Positions 1-7,630 are shown, counted from the first letter of the stretch. The stretch is 8,948 nt of DNA from PNMQ01 sp964478775 (GCA_964478775.1 CAYZJC010000040.1:1-8948); one strand, 5' to 3'. Translations and numbers: made by a program. The notes: generated by a model from the sequence alone, not told the origin.

Positions 1-1
1 T

Positions 2-28
2 GAAGCTGCGTTTGCCCACCTTGTGTAA
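2..28 (+). other. possible 3' end of an upstream plus-strand gene
   Basis: The frame entering at base 2 reads EAAFAHLV and ends in TAA at 26-28. A purine-rich, Shine-Dalgarno-like stretch (AAAGGAGAAGG, 27-37) follows at once, which is the usual look of a gene end inside a plus-strand operon. Only eight codons are visible, so the gene cannot be identified and the frame could be open by chance. It is listed because it would explain why the small membrane gene at 120-380 is on the plus strand: it could be the last gene of a separate unit that converges on the tra operon. Confidence 0.25.
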
Positions 29-78
29 AGGAGAAGGATTGGATGGTCATAAAATTAGTCCTTTCTTAGGAAAAAGGG

Positions 79-87
79 TGATACAAT
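79..87 (+). promoter_or_regulatory. candidate extended -10 promoter for the small membrane gene
   Basis: The bases TGATACAAT fit an extended -10 element (TGn followed by TACAAT at 82-87, one mismatch to TATAAT). No good -35 hexamer sits 16-18 bases upstream, which is tolerable for extended -10 promoters. A start of transcription near base 94 would give a leader of about 25 bases carrying the AGGAG site at 107-111. This is a pattern match only; AT-rich DNA gives such matches by chance. Confidence 0.3.
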
Positions 88-104
88 ATAAGTGGATGTG
101 CAAA

Positions 105-111
105 AGAGGAG
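105..111 (+). promoter_or_regulatory. ribosome binding site of the 86-aa membrane protein
   Basis: AGAGGAG ends eight bases before the ATG at 120, an optimal Shine-Dalgarno distance. This site decides the start: the same frame is open to the left window edge, with earlier possible starts at TTG 12, TTG 39 and ATG 96. Only ATG 120 puts the hydrophobic segment directly behind a short basic N-terminus (MIKK) and has a strong site at the right spacing. Confidence 0.6.
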
Positions 112-119
112 AAAATCTG

Positions 120-380
120 ATGATAAAAAAAATGTTATACGTACTAATTGGGGGACCTATCGCCCTTATGCTGGTTATGGCTCTGTTTATGTCTGGTGGT
201 TTCGTTCCTTTGCTCCTCACACTTATGATGATCCTGAGTAAATCCGGTGCTGTTAAGCTCTCCCCTCAGCGTGAAAAAAGAATTTTCGAAGAGAATTTTG
301 AATCGATTCGTGAGAGAAATCTTGCATGTATGGGCGCTTATGGAGATGCTGGTAAAATTCGCTATTTGGGCCACAAATAA
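120..380 (+). CDS. small membrane protein of unknown function
   Basis: This is an 86-residue protein that I do not recognise. It starts with a basic tip (MIKK), followed by a hydrophobic stretch from about residue 5 to 40. That stretch is long enough for two short membrane passes split near the SGG at 25-27, or for one pass with a hydrophobic extension. A charged, probably cytoplasmic tail (about 46-86) holds the run QREKRIFEENFESIRERN and one cysteine (70). The gene is the only plus-strand gene in the window and converges on traG, with 8 bases between the two stop codons. In F and SXT-type systems the genes after traG encode an exclusion protein (TraS, Eex) and/or TraD, on the same strand as traG. 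The position and membrane character make an exclusion or immunity role conceivable, but the opposite strand and lack of similarity argue caution. The start is chosen by the AGGAG site; a longer product from TTG 39 (113 residues) is possible. Confidence 0.6.
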   Translation: MIKKMLYVLIGGPIALMLVMALFMSGGFVPLLLTLMMILSKSGAVKLSPQREKRIFEENFESIRERNLACMGAYGDAGKIRYLGHK

Positions 381-388
381 TTCTAATC

Positions 389-3220
389 TTACTCTTCATG
401 TTTGTTTTTAAATTGTGAGTGCGCATACTTTCCCATTACTCCTTGAATAGGTCCCATGTTTTTAAGTAAGTTTATATTTGTTAAAGCATTTGTTTTTTCT
501 TCTTCATTTTTAAATTTGTGTATTGCCTCCGCTTTTTTCTGTTTGACATAACCATTTTGTGCCACAAGTTTAGTTTCTGCTCTCGCTTTTTCAGCCTCAT
601 CAACGGTCCTTATTCCTTTTGCTGTTTCACTTAAGACAAGATCAACTTTCCTACTTCGATGTTCTTTTTCTAAATCATGGGTCGTAAAGGCAAGGTTTTG
701 ACCTTGGTATTGCTTATCAAGGTTTGCTTTAATACCAGCGTGGTTGAGTTGTGCCTGTAGTTTATTTTGATACGCTTGCGTGTGTTGCTTGGTAAACTGG
801 TTCGCAGATGCATACAGTTCTGGTATTGACATATGTTTCACTTTGTCCGCCCCTAAGGTGTTCACAAATTCTTGTGTAAGGTTGGCATCAACACGGGTTC
901 CTTGTGATTGATTATGTGCCCTTTCTTGCTGCAATGACTGACTTGTTTCACGCGCTTTATTTGCATGATGTTCATAAACCTTACTCTTTTCAAGTGATGA
1001 TGACATGTTGTCAACTAATTGTTTATTTTCTTGATTTTCAGTGTTGAATGAACCACTTTTGCTTGCACCTTGGAGTGAATTCATTGATTCATTAATATTT
1101 GAATTTTTTCCATATTGTATTAACTCTTGCGTGGCTTTATTTACGGTATCGTTTGATGCATAATTCTTTCCTACACCAAGTTGCGCTGAAACCTCAGCAG
1201 ACAGTCTCTCATTAGGAATCCCTAAACCTAATCTTCCACCCCCTCCTATATCAAAATAAGCTCCATTAATGAGATTTTCCGAAATGTCATACGTGTCCGC
1301 AATTTGCTTGATTTTATCATAGTGGTTTGCTGCTTCTGTCATTTGCTGTGTTGTGTCACTGTTTTCATAAGTGACGCCATTACGCCTTGCTGTAGATGCT
1401 TGCTTTCCAATTTCAAAATAATCATTATAGGCTTGGCGTTTACTTTCCATAGACGCTTCACTGTTGGTCTTTGAGAAGGAATCTGATTCATGAATAGCTT
1501 CATTGAGCAGCTGATCACGTGCATTATGTGCTGAGATGCTAACTGGCAATTGAGATTCATTGCGGTGAATAATGGTCTCTCCATCTGCGCCATGTGTTGA
1601 CGACACAAGACCTGTGTTCGTTGCGATAAATCCATTGGCGTAAGAGGGTGAAAAGTCATGTTTGAAGGCAGATTTATTATCTACTTGATACCCTTCCATC
1701 GACACATTGCCAGCACTATAGTTACCACTTATTTTTTCAACAGCAGCGGCACTTGCGGCATTTTGTGACACCCCTAAAATACCAGATGCCATAGAAACAA
1801 AAGCATATCCCCCTTGTTCGATAAGGGCCCACGACAACACAGGAATCATAGAACATAAATACCCTGCCGTTGCAGACATATCACTTGCCATATTGGCAAG
1901 CCCCACCATATTACCAATGGTCACACCATTTGCCGTTTTCAAAGCTGACACCATTGAAGAGGCCATAGTTTCTGTCATGATAAAGTTGAGGATAGAAAAC
2001 AAAGGCGGCCAAAGTTGCAGCCATAATAAAAGCTTCATGTAAAATAAAAAGATCTTGCTTCCTCTTGGCAAAAGACTTAAGAAAATCACGAAGATGAAGA
2101 GCGCATACGCCAAGCATTCAATGGTTGTTTTCATACTGGGAAGCGTTTGTGCAATGGATTGTCCAATGGTTTGATAAGTTGTTTGTTGTTGCAGGTAAGC
2201 GCGCCTAACATCTAAATTGGGTGACCCACCAAGTTCAATGGTCTTTCTCTCATTGCCTTTTAAAATAGCTGAAATCATTACTTGTTGTTTGAGCCTGCTT
2301 GCGGCATCCCGCGACATTTGGGTAAGCTTATTCATGGCGCCAGGCAAGAACATTTGCACATTATCATTAAGGGTTGTGTACTGATTATTGGCAAAGCCTA
2401 AGTGACCACGCAATTTGTTTGCAAACTGAGATACAAGTGACTGATTGGCTTGGCTCCACATGTCATTAAAGCGCTCAACCCCCACTTTGCATGTCACAAT
2501 TTCCGTTCTATCGGCGCCCAAGAAACGCCCCATCTCATCGCGTCTTACATTTCGATAAGAAAACCCCCGCAACTGTGACGCATTTGTCGAAACAAGTTCC
2601 CACAAATTATCACTGTGCTTTAAATCATGAATCGTATATTTATTGCCAATTAGGGCATCATAGACAACGCATTGATTGACGAACTCTTGCATATTATCCA
2701 TCATATCTTCGTTTGTCAGTTGAACCCCTCGCATTTGCATCATGACATGGGATGCAAACATAAAACCTGTTTGACTATAGCGCAGCTGCGCATCAGTTGG
2801 GGCCAGTACAGGACTTCCCCCTTGGTAATGCGGATAAGGTTGAAAGGCGGTTTCAATCAGGTGCGTGATGTCGGATCCCAGACTTGAAAACTGAGATGCC
2901 ATAAAGGCGAGTGCAAAAGGAACATTGTCTACGCTTCGATTAAAGCCTGTCATGTGGTCGTGAATATGCAACGTTGACACAGGCGTCAACAGACCTAATA
3001 TAATAACTTGTGAAGAAAAATACCATTTAGAGAGATGGGCGAGTTCGTTTTTAAACACCGTATAGGCAATAGAAGAAACAACCCCAATCATTGTTCCCAT
3101 AAACACCATTGATTTCATGAGTGATCCACCATCTGGTCGAAGCAGGCTTGCAATCGCATTAAAGGTGGTCCACAAGGTGTCCCCTCCTCCAATGGTATGT
3201 AACATATAGACTTCATTCAT
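389..3220 (-). CDS. traG: F-type conjugal transfer protein TraG (pilus assembly and mating-pair stabilisation)
   Basis: This is a 943-residue inner-membrane protein, about the same length as F TraG (938). In the family the N-terminal part is needed for pilus assembly; the periplasmic C-terminal part acts with TraN in mating-pair stabilisation and is the target of entry exclusion. Recognisable family stretches are the start MNEVY, VDNVPFALA (97-105), KYTIHDL (194-200), LRGF (217-220), TAGYLCSMIPVLSW (451-464) and GNYSAGNVSMEGY (499-511). Predicted membrane segments lie near 37-57, 67-86, 369-384, 390-416 and 451-484. From about 520 onward the protein is hydrophilic, rich in Ser, Asn, Gln and Lys, and likely helical or coiled (about 690-910), with little recognisable sequence; this half is normally the variable one. 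ATG 3220 follows the traH stop by 4 bases; its ribosome site (GGAG) lies inside the last codons of traH, so translation is probably coupled. The gene ends in TAA and is the last of the operon in this window. Confidence 0.95.
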   Translation of the reverse strand: MNEVYMLHTIGGGDTLWTTFNAIASLLRPDGGSLMKSMVFMGTMIGVVSSIAYTVFKNELAHLSKWYFSSQVIILGLLTPVSTLHIHDHMTGFNRSVDNVPFALAFMASQFSSLGSDITHLIETAFQPYPHYQGGSPVLAPTDAQLRYSQTGFMFASHVMMQMRGVQLTNEDMMDNMQEFVNQCVVYDALIGNKYTIHDLKHSDNLWELVSTNASQLRGFSYRNVRRDEMGRFLGADRTEIVTCKVGVERFNDMWSQANQSLVSQFANKLRGHLGFANNQYTTLNDNVQMFLPGAMNKLTQMSRDAASRLKQQVMISAILKGNERKTIELGGSPNLDVRRAYLQQQTTYQTIGQSIAQTLPSMKTTIECLAYALFIFVIFLSLLPRGSKIFLFYMKLLLWLQLWPPLFSILNFIMTETMASSMVSALKTANGVTIGNMVGLANMASDMSATAGYLCSMIPVLSWALIEQGGYAFVSMASGILGVSQNAASAAAVEKISGNYSAGNVSMEGYQVDNKSAFKHDFSPSYANGFIATNTGLVSSTHGADGETIIHRNESQLPVSISAHNARDQLLNEAIHESDSFSKTNSEASMESKRQAYNDYFEIGKQASTARRNGVTYENSDTTQQMTEAANHYDKIKQIADTYDISENLINGAYFDIGGGGRLGLGIPNERLSAEVSAQLGVGKNYASNDTVNKATQELIQYGKNSNINESMNSLQGASKSGSFNTENQENKQLVDNMSSSLEKSKVYEHHANKARETSQSLQQERAHNQSQGTRVDANLTQEFVNTLGADKVKHMSIPELYASANQFTKQHTQAYQNKLQAQLNHAGIKANLDKQYQGQNLAFTTHDLEKEHRSRKVDLVLSETAKGIRTVDEAEKARAETKLVAQNGYVKQKKAEAIHKFKNEEEKTNALTNINLLKNMGPIQGVMGKYAHSQFKNKHEE

Positions 3221-3224
3221 GATG

Positions 3225-4652
3225 TTAAGCTCCGTATTCGTTGGTTAAGTTACCTAGCATGTGGTGGATTTGTTGTTCAATCATCTTTGTTTTATTGATA
3301 AAGCCGAGCATGGTATCCATCTTTGCAAAGACAGATTGACGATGTTGCAACAACACTTTACGACTGCCTTGAATACCTTCTAAAAAGGGTTGAATATGTT
3401 CATCTGTAAACTGCATGCTTCTCAGCTTAACGGTTGCATCTTGAAAGGAATCTAAGACATCTGAAATGTATTTAAAGACCACATCAAAGGCAATGATATC
3501 TGTATATTCCCCAATGCTAATGGGCGCCCTGCCCTTTTGATAAGCTGTAGTTACATTAATGATTTTATAAACCGGTAACGTTGTTGCATTAATTAATGCT
3601 ATTTCGCCCTCTGTTGCTGTGGTTTGACCATTGTCATTTTGTATCTTTTCCACAATTCTTTCTAAAATGGCTTGAATTTTAACAAACAAGGCTTCATTTT
3701 CTGGCAAAGATTCACTCGTCTCTGTAGGATTTAAACACTTTTGATGCTCATCGCACCTATAATACGTAATCTTCCCCCCTTTCATGAGGGCCGTTAGCAT
3801 ACCTTCTGTGCTCCCTTTTCCAATTAATGTTTGCTGATCAAAAGAATTCCCATTTTTTTTTCGAATGATTGTGCCAGAAATCGTCATTAAAATTTCTTTT
3901 AGTTTTTGCCTTTCTGCCGTTGAAAGCGATGTGGTACCTGCAAACGGATTAAGGGTTGTTTGCTCTGCATCAAAGTTTAAAGCCATTTTATCTAAAACTT
4001 TCCATGCCAAATTAAATTCACCAACGAGTGAGTCTTTGTTTTGATTGCTTTCATTGTTTAATGTGTTATGCGGGTCTTTACCACAATTATGACGCGTGGA
4101 TGCATAATCACTCATCGCACCATTATTAGATGCAAGCATACGACACGCAGCTTGTGAACCAAGGTCAGACTTTGGCCACATGGATCCAACAATACCAGCT
4201 GCTGTTTCACAAGAATTAATATTCAAACGATTAAAATCTGCCGCCATTTTGTTGAGCTGTTGCATGATGTTATGAATCTGCGGTGCATACGTTTCAATAC
4301 CAAGCATCATCGCATAGGAAGGAAGGGATGAAACGATAGAGTTCATCATATTTTTTAACTGCTCACCACTGATAAAACTAAAACCACCTGACCAAATATC
4401 AATGCCACCACAGCCCATACGAAATCCAGGCGGTGTAACATTCATCATATTTTGTGACATAGAAGGGTTGCGAATAAACAAACTTCCCCCTGTGATATAG
4501 CCACCAGACTGGTCTTTATAAGAACTGCCTTTGCTAGAATTGCTTGTTGCGCCAAACTTGCTATAAAAGTTTTGCATATTTTTAAGCACACCTGCACTTG
4601 CAACTTCTATTGATGAAAGTGTTAAAAAACTGATGAAAAGAAAAAATTTCAT
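3225..4652 (-). CDS. traH: F-type conjugal pilus assembly protein TraH
   Basis: This is a 475-residue exported protein (F TraH is 458). TraH is a periplasmic/outer-membrane-associated component needed for F-pilus assembly and acts with TraF, TraW, TraU and TrbC. The N-terminus is a signal peptide (residues 1-20, cut likely after ASA). The family hallmark GCGGIDIWSGGFSFI (80-94) is intact, followed by a helical stretch rich in Met and Gln (about 98-145) and INSCETAAG (145-153). Cysteines are at 81, 148, 170, 190, 300 and 306; the spaced pair around 300-306 (YRCDEHQKC) may be a disulfide loop. The C-terminal third (about 320-470) looks helical or coiled. The start codon follows the traF stop by only 2 bases, with AGGAG about 7 bases upstream, inside the end of traF. 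The stop is TAA, 4 bases before traG. Order and spacing match the F operon, where traH precedes traG. Confidence 0.95.
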   Translation of the reverse strand: MKFFLFISFLTLSSIEVASAGVLKNMQNFYSKFGATSNSSKGSSYKDQSGGYITGGSLFIRNPSMSQNMMNVTPPGFRMGCGGIDIWSGGFSFISGEQLKNMMNSIVSSLPSYAMMLGIETYAPQIHNIMQQLNKMAADFNRLNINSCETAAGIVGSMWPKSDLGSQAACRMLASNNGAMSDYASTRHNCGKDPHNTLNNESNQNKDSLVGEFNLAWKVLDKMALNFDAEQTTLNPFAGTTSLSTAERQKLKEILMTISGTIIRKKNGNSFDQQTLIGKGSTEGMLTALMKGGKITYYRCDEHQKCLNPTETSESLPENEALFVKIQAILERIVEKIQNDNGQTTATEGEIALINATTLPVYKIINVTTAYQKGRAPISIGEYTDIIAFDVVFKYISDVLDSFQDATVKLRSMQFTDEHIQPFLEGIQGSRKVLLQHRQSVFAKMDTMLGFINKTKMIEQQIHHMLGNLTNEYGA

Positions 4653-4654
4653 TG

Positions 4655-5434
4655 TTAGGCTCCTGCCAAAGTCATGATGTTGTTTTCGAGTTGTTCTAAG
4701 GAAGTCATGGCATAACTAATGGGAATGACTTCGTTTGTTTCACTGTTATAAGCGATTAATGCGGGTGCGCTTTGAATGTTTAAGGCTTCCACAATGCCGT
4801 TATTTGGCATTGCATTTGCAAATTGTTCACATGAGCCGCCATCAGCTGAAATTGCCATTACATTCCATTGATACTTTTCACTAAACATTTTCACAATGGG
4901 GGCAAAGTGAGTGCAGTAAGGGCAATTACTTTTGAAAATAAAAAGAAGGCCATGTGTTTTCGCTAAAGATTTAATCTTTCTTAGTTTAAGTTTGTCTTGT
5001 TCACCGTGATAGGTTCTGCGCGCATAAGCTGCTGTTGGGTTTTTAATTTCAGGGTTAAGGGCAGGGTTTAATAAGACAGCCCTTGCAAATTGTGTTGAAA
5101 AATCATTCGCCTTGTTCATCATAGCTTGTTGAAGGTGCATATATTTTTGCACATTGTCTTGTGTTGGAAATTCAAGTGCGACCATTCTTGCATCCTCTAA
5201 GTCCTTTTTTGTTTTTTCAACGCGCACTCTTGCAACTTCTTCAATTGTCTTAGGCCTAGCTAGCTCATTAACAGACTTTTCTTCTTTCAAAGAGTCCTCT
5301 TCTTTTTCAAAAACAGGGTCCTTATACCAAAACCAACCCTCTTTACGTTTGTTATAAAAACTATCTTGCGCTAAAAGGGGCGAGATCATCAGCAGAGCGA
5401 TACAAAATATTTTAATAAACATAATTTTCACCAT
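4655..5434 (-). CDS. traF: F-type conjugal pilus assembly protein TraF, thioredoxin-like with CPYC
   Basis: This is a 259-residue periplasmic protein (F TraF is 247). The N-terminus is a signal peptide (to about residue 22, cut near LLA/Q). Behind it stands the family signature EGWFWYKDP (32-40), then a charged helical linker (about 43-115), then a thioredoxin fold (about 150-255). That fold has LLFIFKSNCPYC (163-174) and a cis-proline loop in SAPALIAY (222-229). The CPYC at 171-174 is a complete redox motif; from memory, F TraF has the fold but lost this motif, and F carries a separate TrbB for the task. No trbB is present here, so this TraF may act as the disulfide isomerase for TraN, TraU and TraH (inference). 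ATG 5434 overlaps the end of traN by 23 bases and has AAAGG just upstream; ATG 5422 is a second, in-frame possible start that would also give a signal peptide. Confidence 0.94.
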   Translation of the reverse strand: MVKIMFIKIFCIALLMISPLLAQDSFYNKRKEGWFWYKDPVFEKEEDSLKEEKSVNELARPKTIEEVARVRVEKTKKDLEDARMVALEFPTQDNVQKYMHLQQAMMNKANDFSTQFARAVLLNPALNPEIKNPTAAYARRTYHGEQDKLKLRKIKSLAKTHGLLFIFKSNCPYCTHFAPIVKMFSEKYQWNVMAISADGGSCEQFANAMPNNGIVEALNIQSAPALIAYNSETNEVIPISYAMTSLEQLENNIMTLAGA

Positions 5435-7019
5435 GTACCTTTCTTTGTTCTTGTCCCTCTTCTAATTTTGTACGAAGTGCATTTGGTTCGCGTGTTTCTG
5501 TCGTAAAACGCTGATTTAAGTGTTTAAAATCATTTTGAACCGTTTGTTGCATTTTATTAACGCCGCCCATAATGTCTTGAAAGGTGTCACTTAAATCAAT
5601 TTGGCTCAAATCTACCCGCGTGAGTTCATCGGGTTTTAACCCCTCACAAAGTGGGTTATCGACATTTCCAAAGTTTTGATTCAGCTGAGATCTGACACCA
5701 GATTGCATCGCTAAAGACAAACGACTTGGAAAGCAGCAGTATCTATATTCTTTTGAAAAATTAATCCCCAGCACCTTGTTCTTCACCCGAGAACCTACAA
5801 ACACACAGCGTCTTTCTTTCTTTGCGTTCTGCAGATTCTTTTCTTCAGTTGAACAACCTGTTGCAAGCCCGATATTTGTTCCAAACCCACCATTTGATCT
5901 ACAGCAATCTTTAAACCCACCACCAAAGTTTGTTGTACAACTCATCGCATCGCCTTTCATGAAGGTCACTTTATCACCGTTAATAGTTTTAAGATTAGAC
6001 ATTTGTTTCATGGCTTCAAGTTGACTTAAGGCCTGTACCATGTTTTGATTCGCAATTGCAGGAGGGCCTTTTGGAATATCTAAACCAAACTTGACCTTTG
6101 TGTGATTGTTGCCGGGCTTCACAAGGGGACACTGGTAAGTGTGTTCATACATCAAACAAATCTTGGGGCCTTCTTGCAGTTGCTTTTCTTGCGCACATTT
6201 TGATTCTTGAAGTTGGCAACCTAAAATGCGAAAAGTTTCGCACGTGTTCACAACCTTTGTATTTAACGCATAAACCCGTGTTGTCTCAAAATAATCACGC
6301 GTGATTTTCTCCCCATTTATCATACGCTCTTCATTTCTTGGGCCTGGCGTTTCAGACAACACTTCAGCCTCACCACGATCTCTCATGGCTTCTAAGTCTT
6401 CACACCCTACCCATTCCTCTTTTGTGATTTCAACTTTTTTAGGTTGTACGATAACTGTTCTGTTTCTGCATCCATAGCAATTTCGTGTATAATAATCACT
6501 ATCACTTATATCTTTGTTAGATCTACCACAGGTCAAGACTGTATGACTTCCTCCATTGGGACAATACCATTCGTTATTTGTGATTTGAGGGGTAACGACA
6601 AGATCAATAACTAACTGCATTCTGCAAGTTTGGGTATAAGTTTCGCCGCTAATAACGCATTTTCTTTCTGCAAAATCAGGAATATGCGCATTGCCTTCTT
6701 CGGCTTCAAAACTAACTTTTCCATTATCTGTCTCTTGGACTTCCACTTTTGGTAAAGTGACTTCTATTTGGTATTGCGGCCTTTCTTTTTGTGCCTTTTT
6801 AATTTTCAAAAAGGTTTCATTGCTTTGTTTTTCTTGTTCAAGTTTTGTGCGCATCGATTCATGCGTATAAGAAGCTTCAACAGGATTGCTGGACGGATTT
6901 AGTCCTGTACTTTCTAAAGTTGGCTGAGTAGTGTTTTGTTTTGCATACGCTTGCCCTTCTTGATAAGCACTAGCCTTACAAAAAGACATCATAAGCATTA
7001 AAAGGACGACAGCTTTCAT
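5412..7019 (-). CDS. traN: mating-pair stabilisation protein TraN, outer-membrane adhesin
   Basis: This is a 535-residue cysteine-rich protein (F TraN is 602). TraN sits in the donor outer membrane and stabilises mating pairs by binding recipient surface proteins. A signal peptide covers about residues 1-18 (MKAVVLLMLM, ending ASA). Residues 20-115 are polar and rich in Lys, Glu and Gln. Twenty cysteines follow between 121 and 458. The conserved C-terminal block is clear: CTTNFGGGFKDCCRSNGG (361-378), GLATGCSTEEK (384-394), KVLGINFSKEYRYCCF (415-430), GNVDNPLCEG (451-460) and VDLSQIDLS (469-477). A charged tail of about 58 residues follows. I chose ATG 7019 rather than the in-frame GTG 7091, because it has a strong GGAAGG site upstream, forms an ATGA junction with the trbC stop, and starts exactly at the signal peptide; the longer form would bury that peptide behind 24 basic residues. 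The middle region (about 180-360), probably the receptor-binding part, shows no close match to F TraN. Confidence 0.93.
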   Translation of the reverse strand: MKAVVLLMLMMSFCKASAYQEGQAYAKQNTTQPTLESTGLNPSSNPVEASYTHESMRTKLEQEKQSNETFLKIKKAQKERPQYQIEVTLPKVEVQETDNGKVSFEAEEGNAHIPDFAERKCVISGETYTQTCRMQLVIDLVVTPQITNNEWYCPNGGSHTVLTCGRSNKDISDSDYYTRNCYGCRNRTVIVQPKKVEITKEEWVGCEDLEAMRDRGEAEVLSETPGPRNEERMINGEKITRDYFETTRVYALNTKVVNTCETFRILGCQLQESKCAQEKQLQEGPKICLMYEHTYQCPLVKPGNNHTKVKFGLDIPKGPPAIANQNMVQALSQLEAMKQMSNLKTINGDKVTFMKGDAMSCTTNFGGGFKDCCRSNGGFGTNIGLATGCSTEEKNLQNAKKERRCVFVGSRVKNKVLGINFSKEYRYCCFPSRLSLAMQSGVRSQLNQNFGNVDNPLCEGLKPDELTRVDLSQIDLSDTFQDIMGGVNKMQQTVQNDFKHLNQRFTTETREPNALRTKLEEGQEQRKVHGENYVY

Positions 7020-7630
7020 GATGCCCTTCCTTTTTTTAAAGCCAGTTCTTTTGCAAAACCAATTTCCACATTGCCTGTCACTTTGTGCCACTGACCCTTT
7101 TCATGAACCATGATAGTTGGAACATGTTGGATATTGCACTTTTCAAATAGCTTAGGGTCAATTTCAAGGGGGAAATTGATTTCATCAACAAGGTTCGCTG
7201 TTGCTTGCAATGTGCCTTTCACAAAGCCTTTAATCACAAGAACTGCACCTTCCAGTTTGGCTTGTTGACCTAGATGCTTTAGCGCTGCAACAGGCATAGA
7301 AGCTGAAACAAACACAACAGGTTTTTTGCCTTGCATCAGGTAGGGTTCAGCGCCTTTAGAGCTGTCCATTTGAATGACTTTAGAGCCCATTAAACCACAA
7401 CTGCCACCAAACTGAGCAATAGGGCATTCCCCATTTGCTGTCTTTGCCACTAGAGGGTTACCTTCTTTTTCAACTGTCTTTACAGCTTGTTGCTGCAACA
7501 CCTTCCCTTCGTTTTGATACGCTTTAGCCTCTTCGTTCAACTGATCGATGCGCGCTTTTACTTCTGGCGTTAAAGCTTGCGCATTAAAAACGATTGAAAA
7601 GAAAAAAAGAGTTCTTAAAAAAAACAACAT
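7016..7630 (-). CDS. trbC: F-type conjugal pilus assembly protein TrbC
   Basis: This is a 204-residue periplasmic protein (F TrbC is 212), of the F-type TrbC family and not the VirB2-like TrbC of IncP plasmids. It has a signal peptide (about 1-19, NAQA), a helical spacer (22-58), then a thioredoxin-like fold: VVFVSASMPVAALKHL (105-120), VLVIKGFVKGTL (130-141), IDPKLFEKCNIQHVPTIMV (157-175, with cis-proline 171) and KVTGNVEIGFA (183-193). There is no CxxC; cysteines are at 69, 78 and 165, so a redox role is unlikely and the fold is probably structural. In F, TrbC is needed for pilus assembly and interacts with TraW. The gene overlaps the end of traU by 16 bases, has a perfect AGGAGG site, and its TGA stop overlaps the traN ATG (ATGA), so it is tightly coupled to both neighbours. 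Confidence 0.93.
   Translation of the reverse strand: MLFFLRTLFFFSIVFNAQALTPEVKARIDQLNEEAKAYQNEGKVLQQQAVKTVEKEGNPLVAKTANGECPIAQFGGSCGLMGSKVIQMDSSKGAEPYLMQGKKPVVFVSASMPVAALKHLGQQAKLEGAVLVIKGFVKGTLQATANLVDEINFPLEIDPKLFEKCNIQHVPTIMVHEKGQWHKVTGNVEIGFAKELALKKGRAS

Noticed and set aside
1339..1659. 106-codon minus-strand ORF
   Set aside because: It lies wholly inside traG in another frame, has no ribosome site or recognisable motif, and traG is clearly the coding frame there.
1911..2117. 68-codon minus-strand ORF with a hydrophobic stretch
   Set aside because: It overlaps the membrane-segment region of traG in another frame; the hydrophobicity is a by-product of the T-rich codons of traG.
2491..2887. 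Two plus-strand ORFs of 62 and 71 codons
   Set aside because: They are antisense to conserved parts of traG, with no ribosome site and no family resemblance.
5154..5357. 67-codon plus-strand ORF, Ser/Phe rich
   Set aside because: It is the antisense shadow of the Lys/Glu-rich linker of traF, which gives Ser/Phe-rich reverse translations.
5776..6304. Two plus-strand ORFs of 82 and 68 codons
   Set aside because: They are antisense to the conserved cysteine region of traN and have no supporting signals.
7020..7091. Longer traN start at GTG 7091
   Set aside because: It would put 24 basic residues before the signal peptide and overlap trbC by 76 bases; ATG 7019 has a strong GGAAGG site and an ATGA junction.
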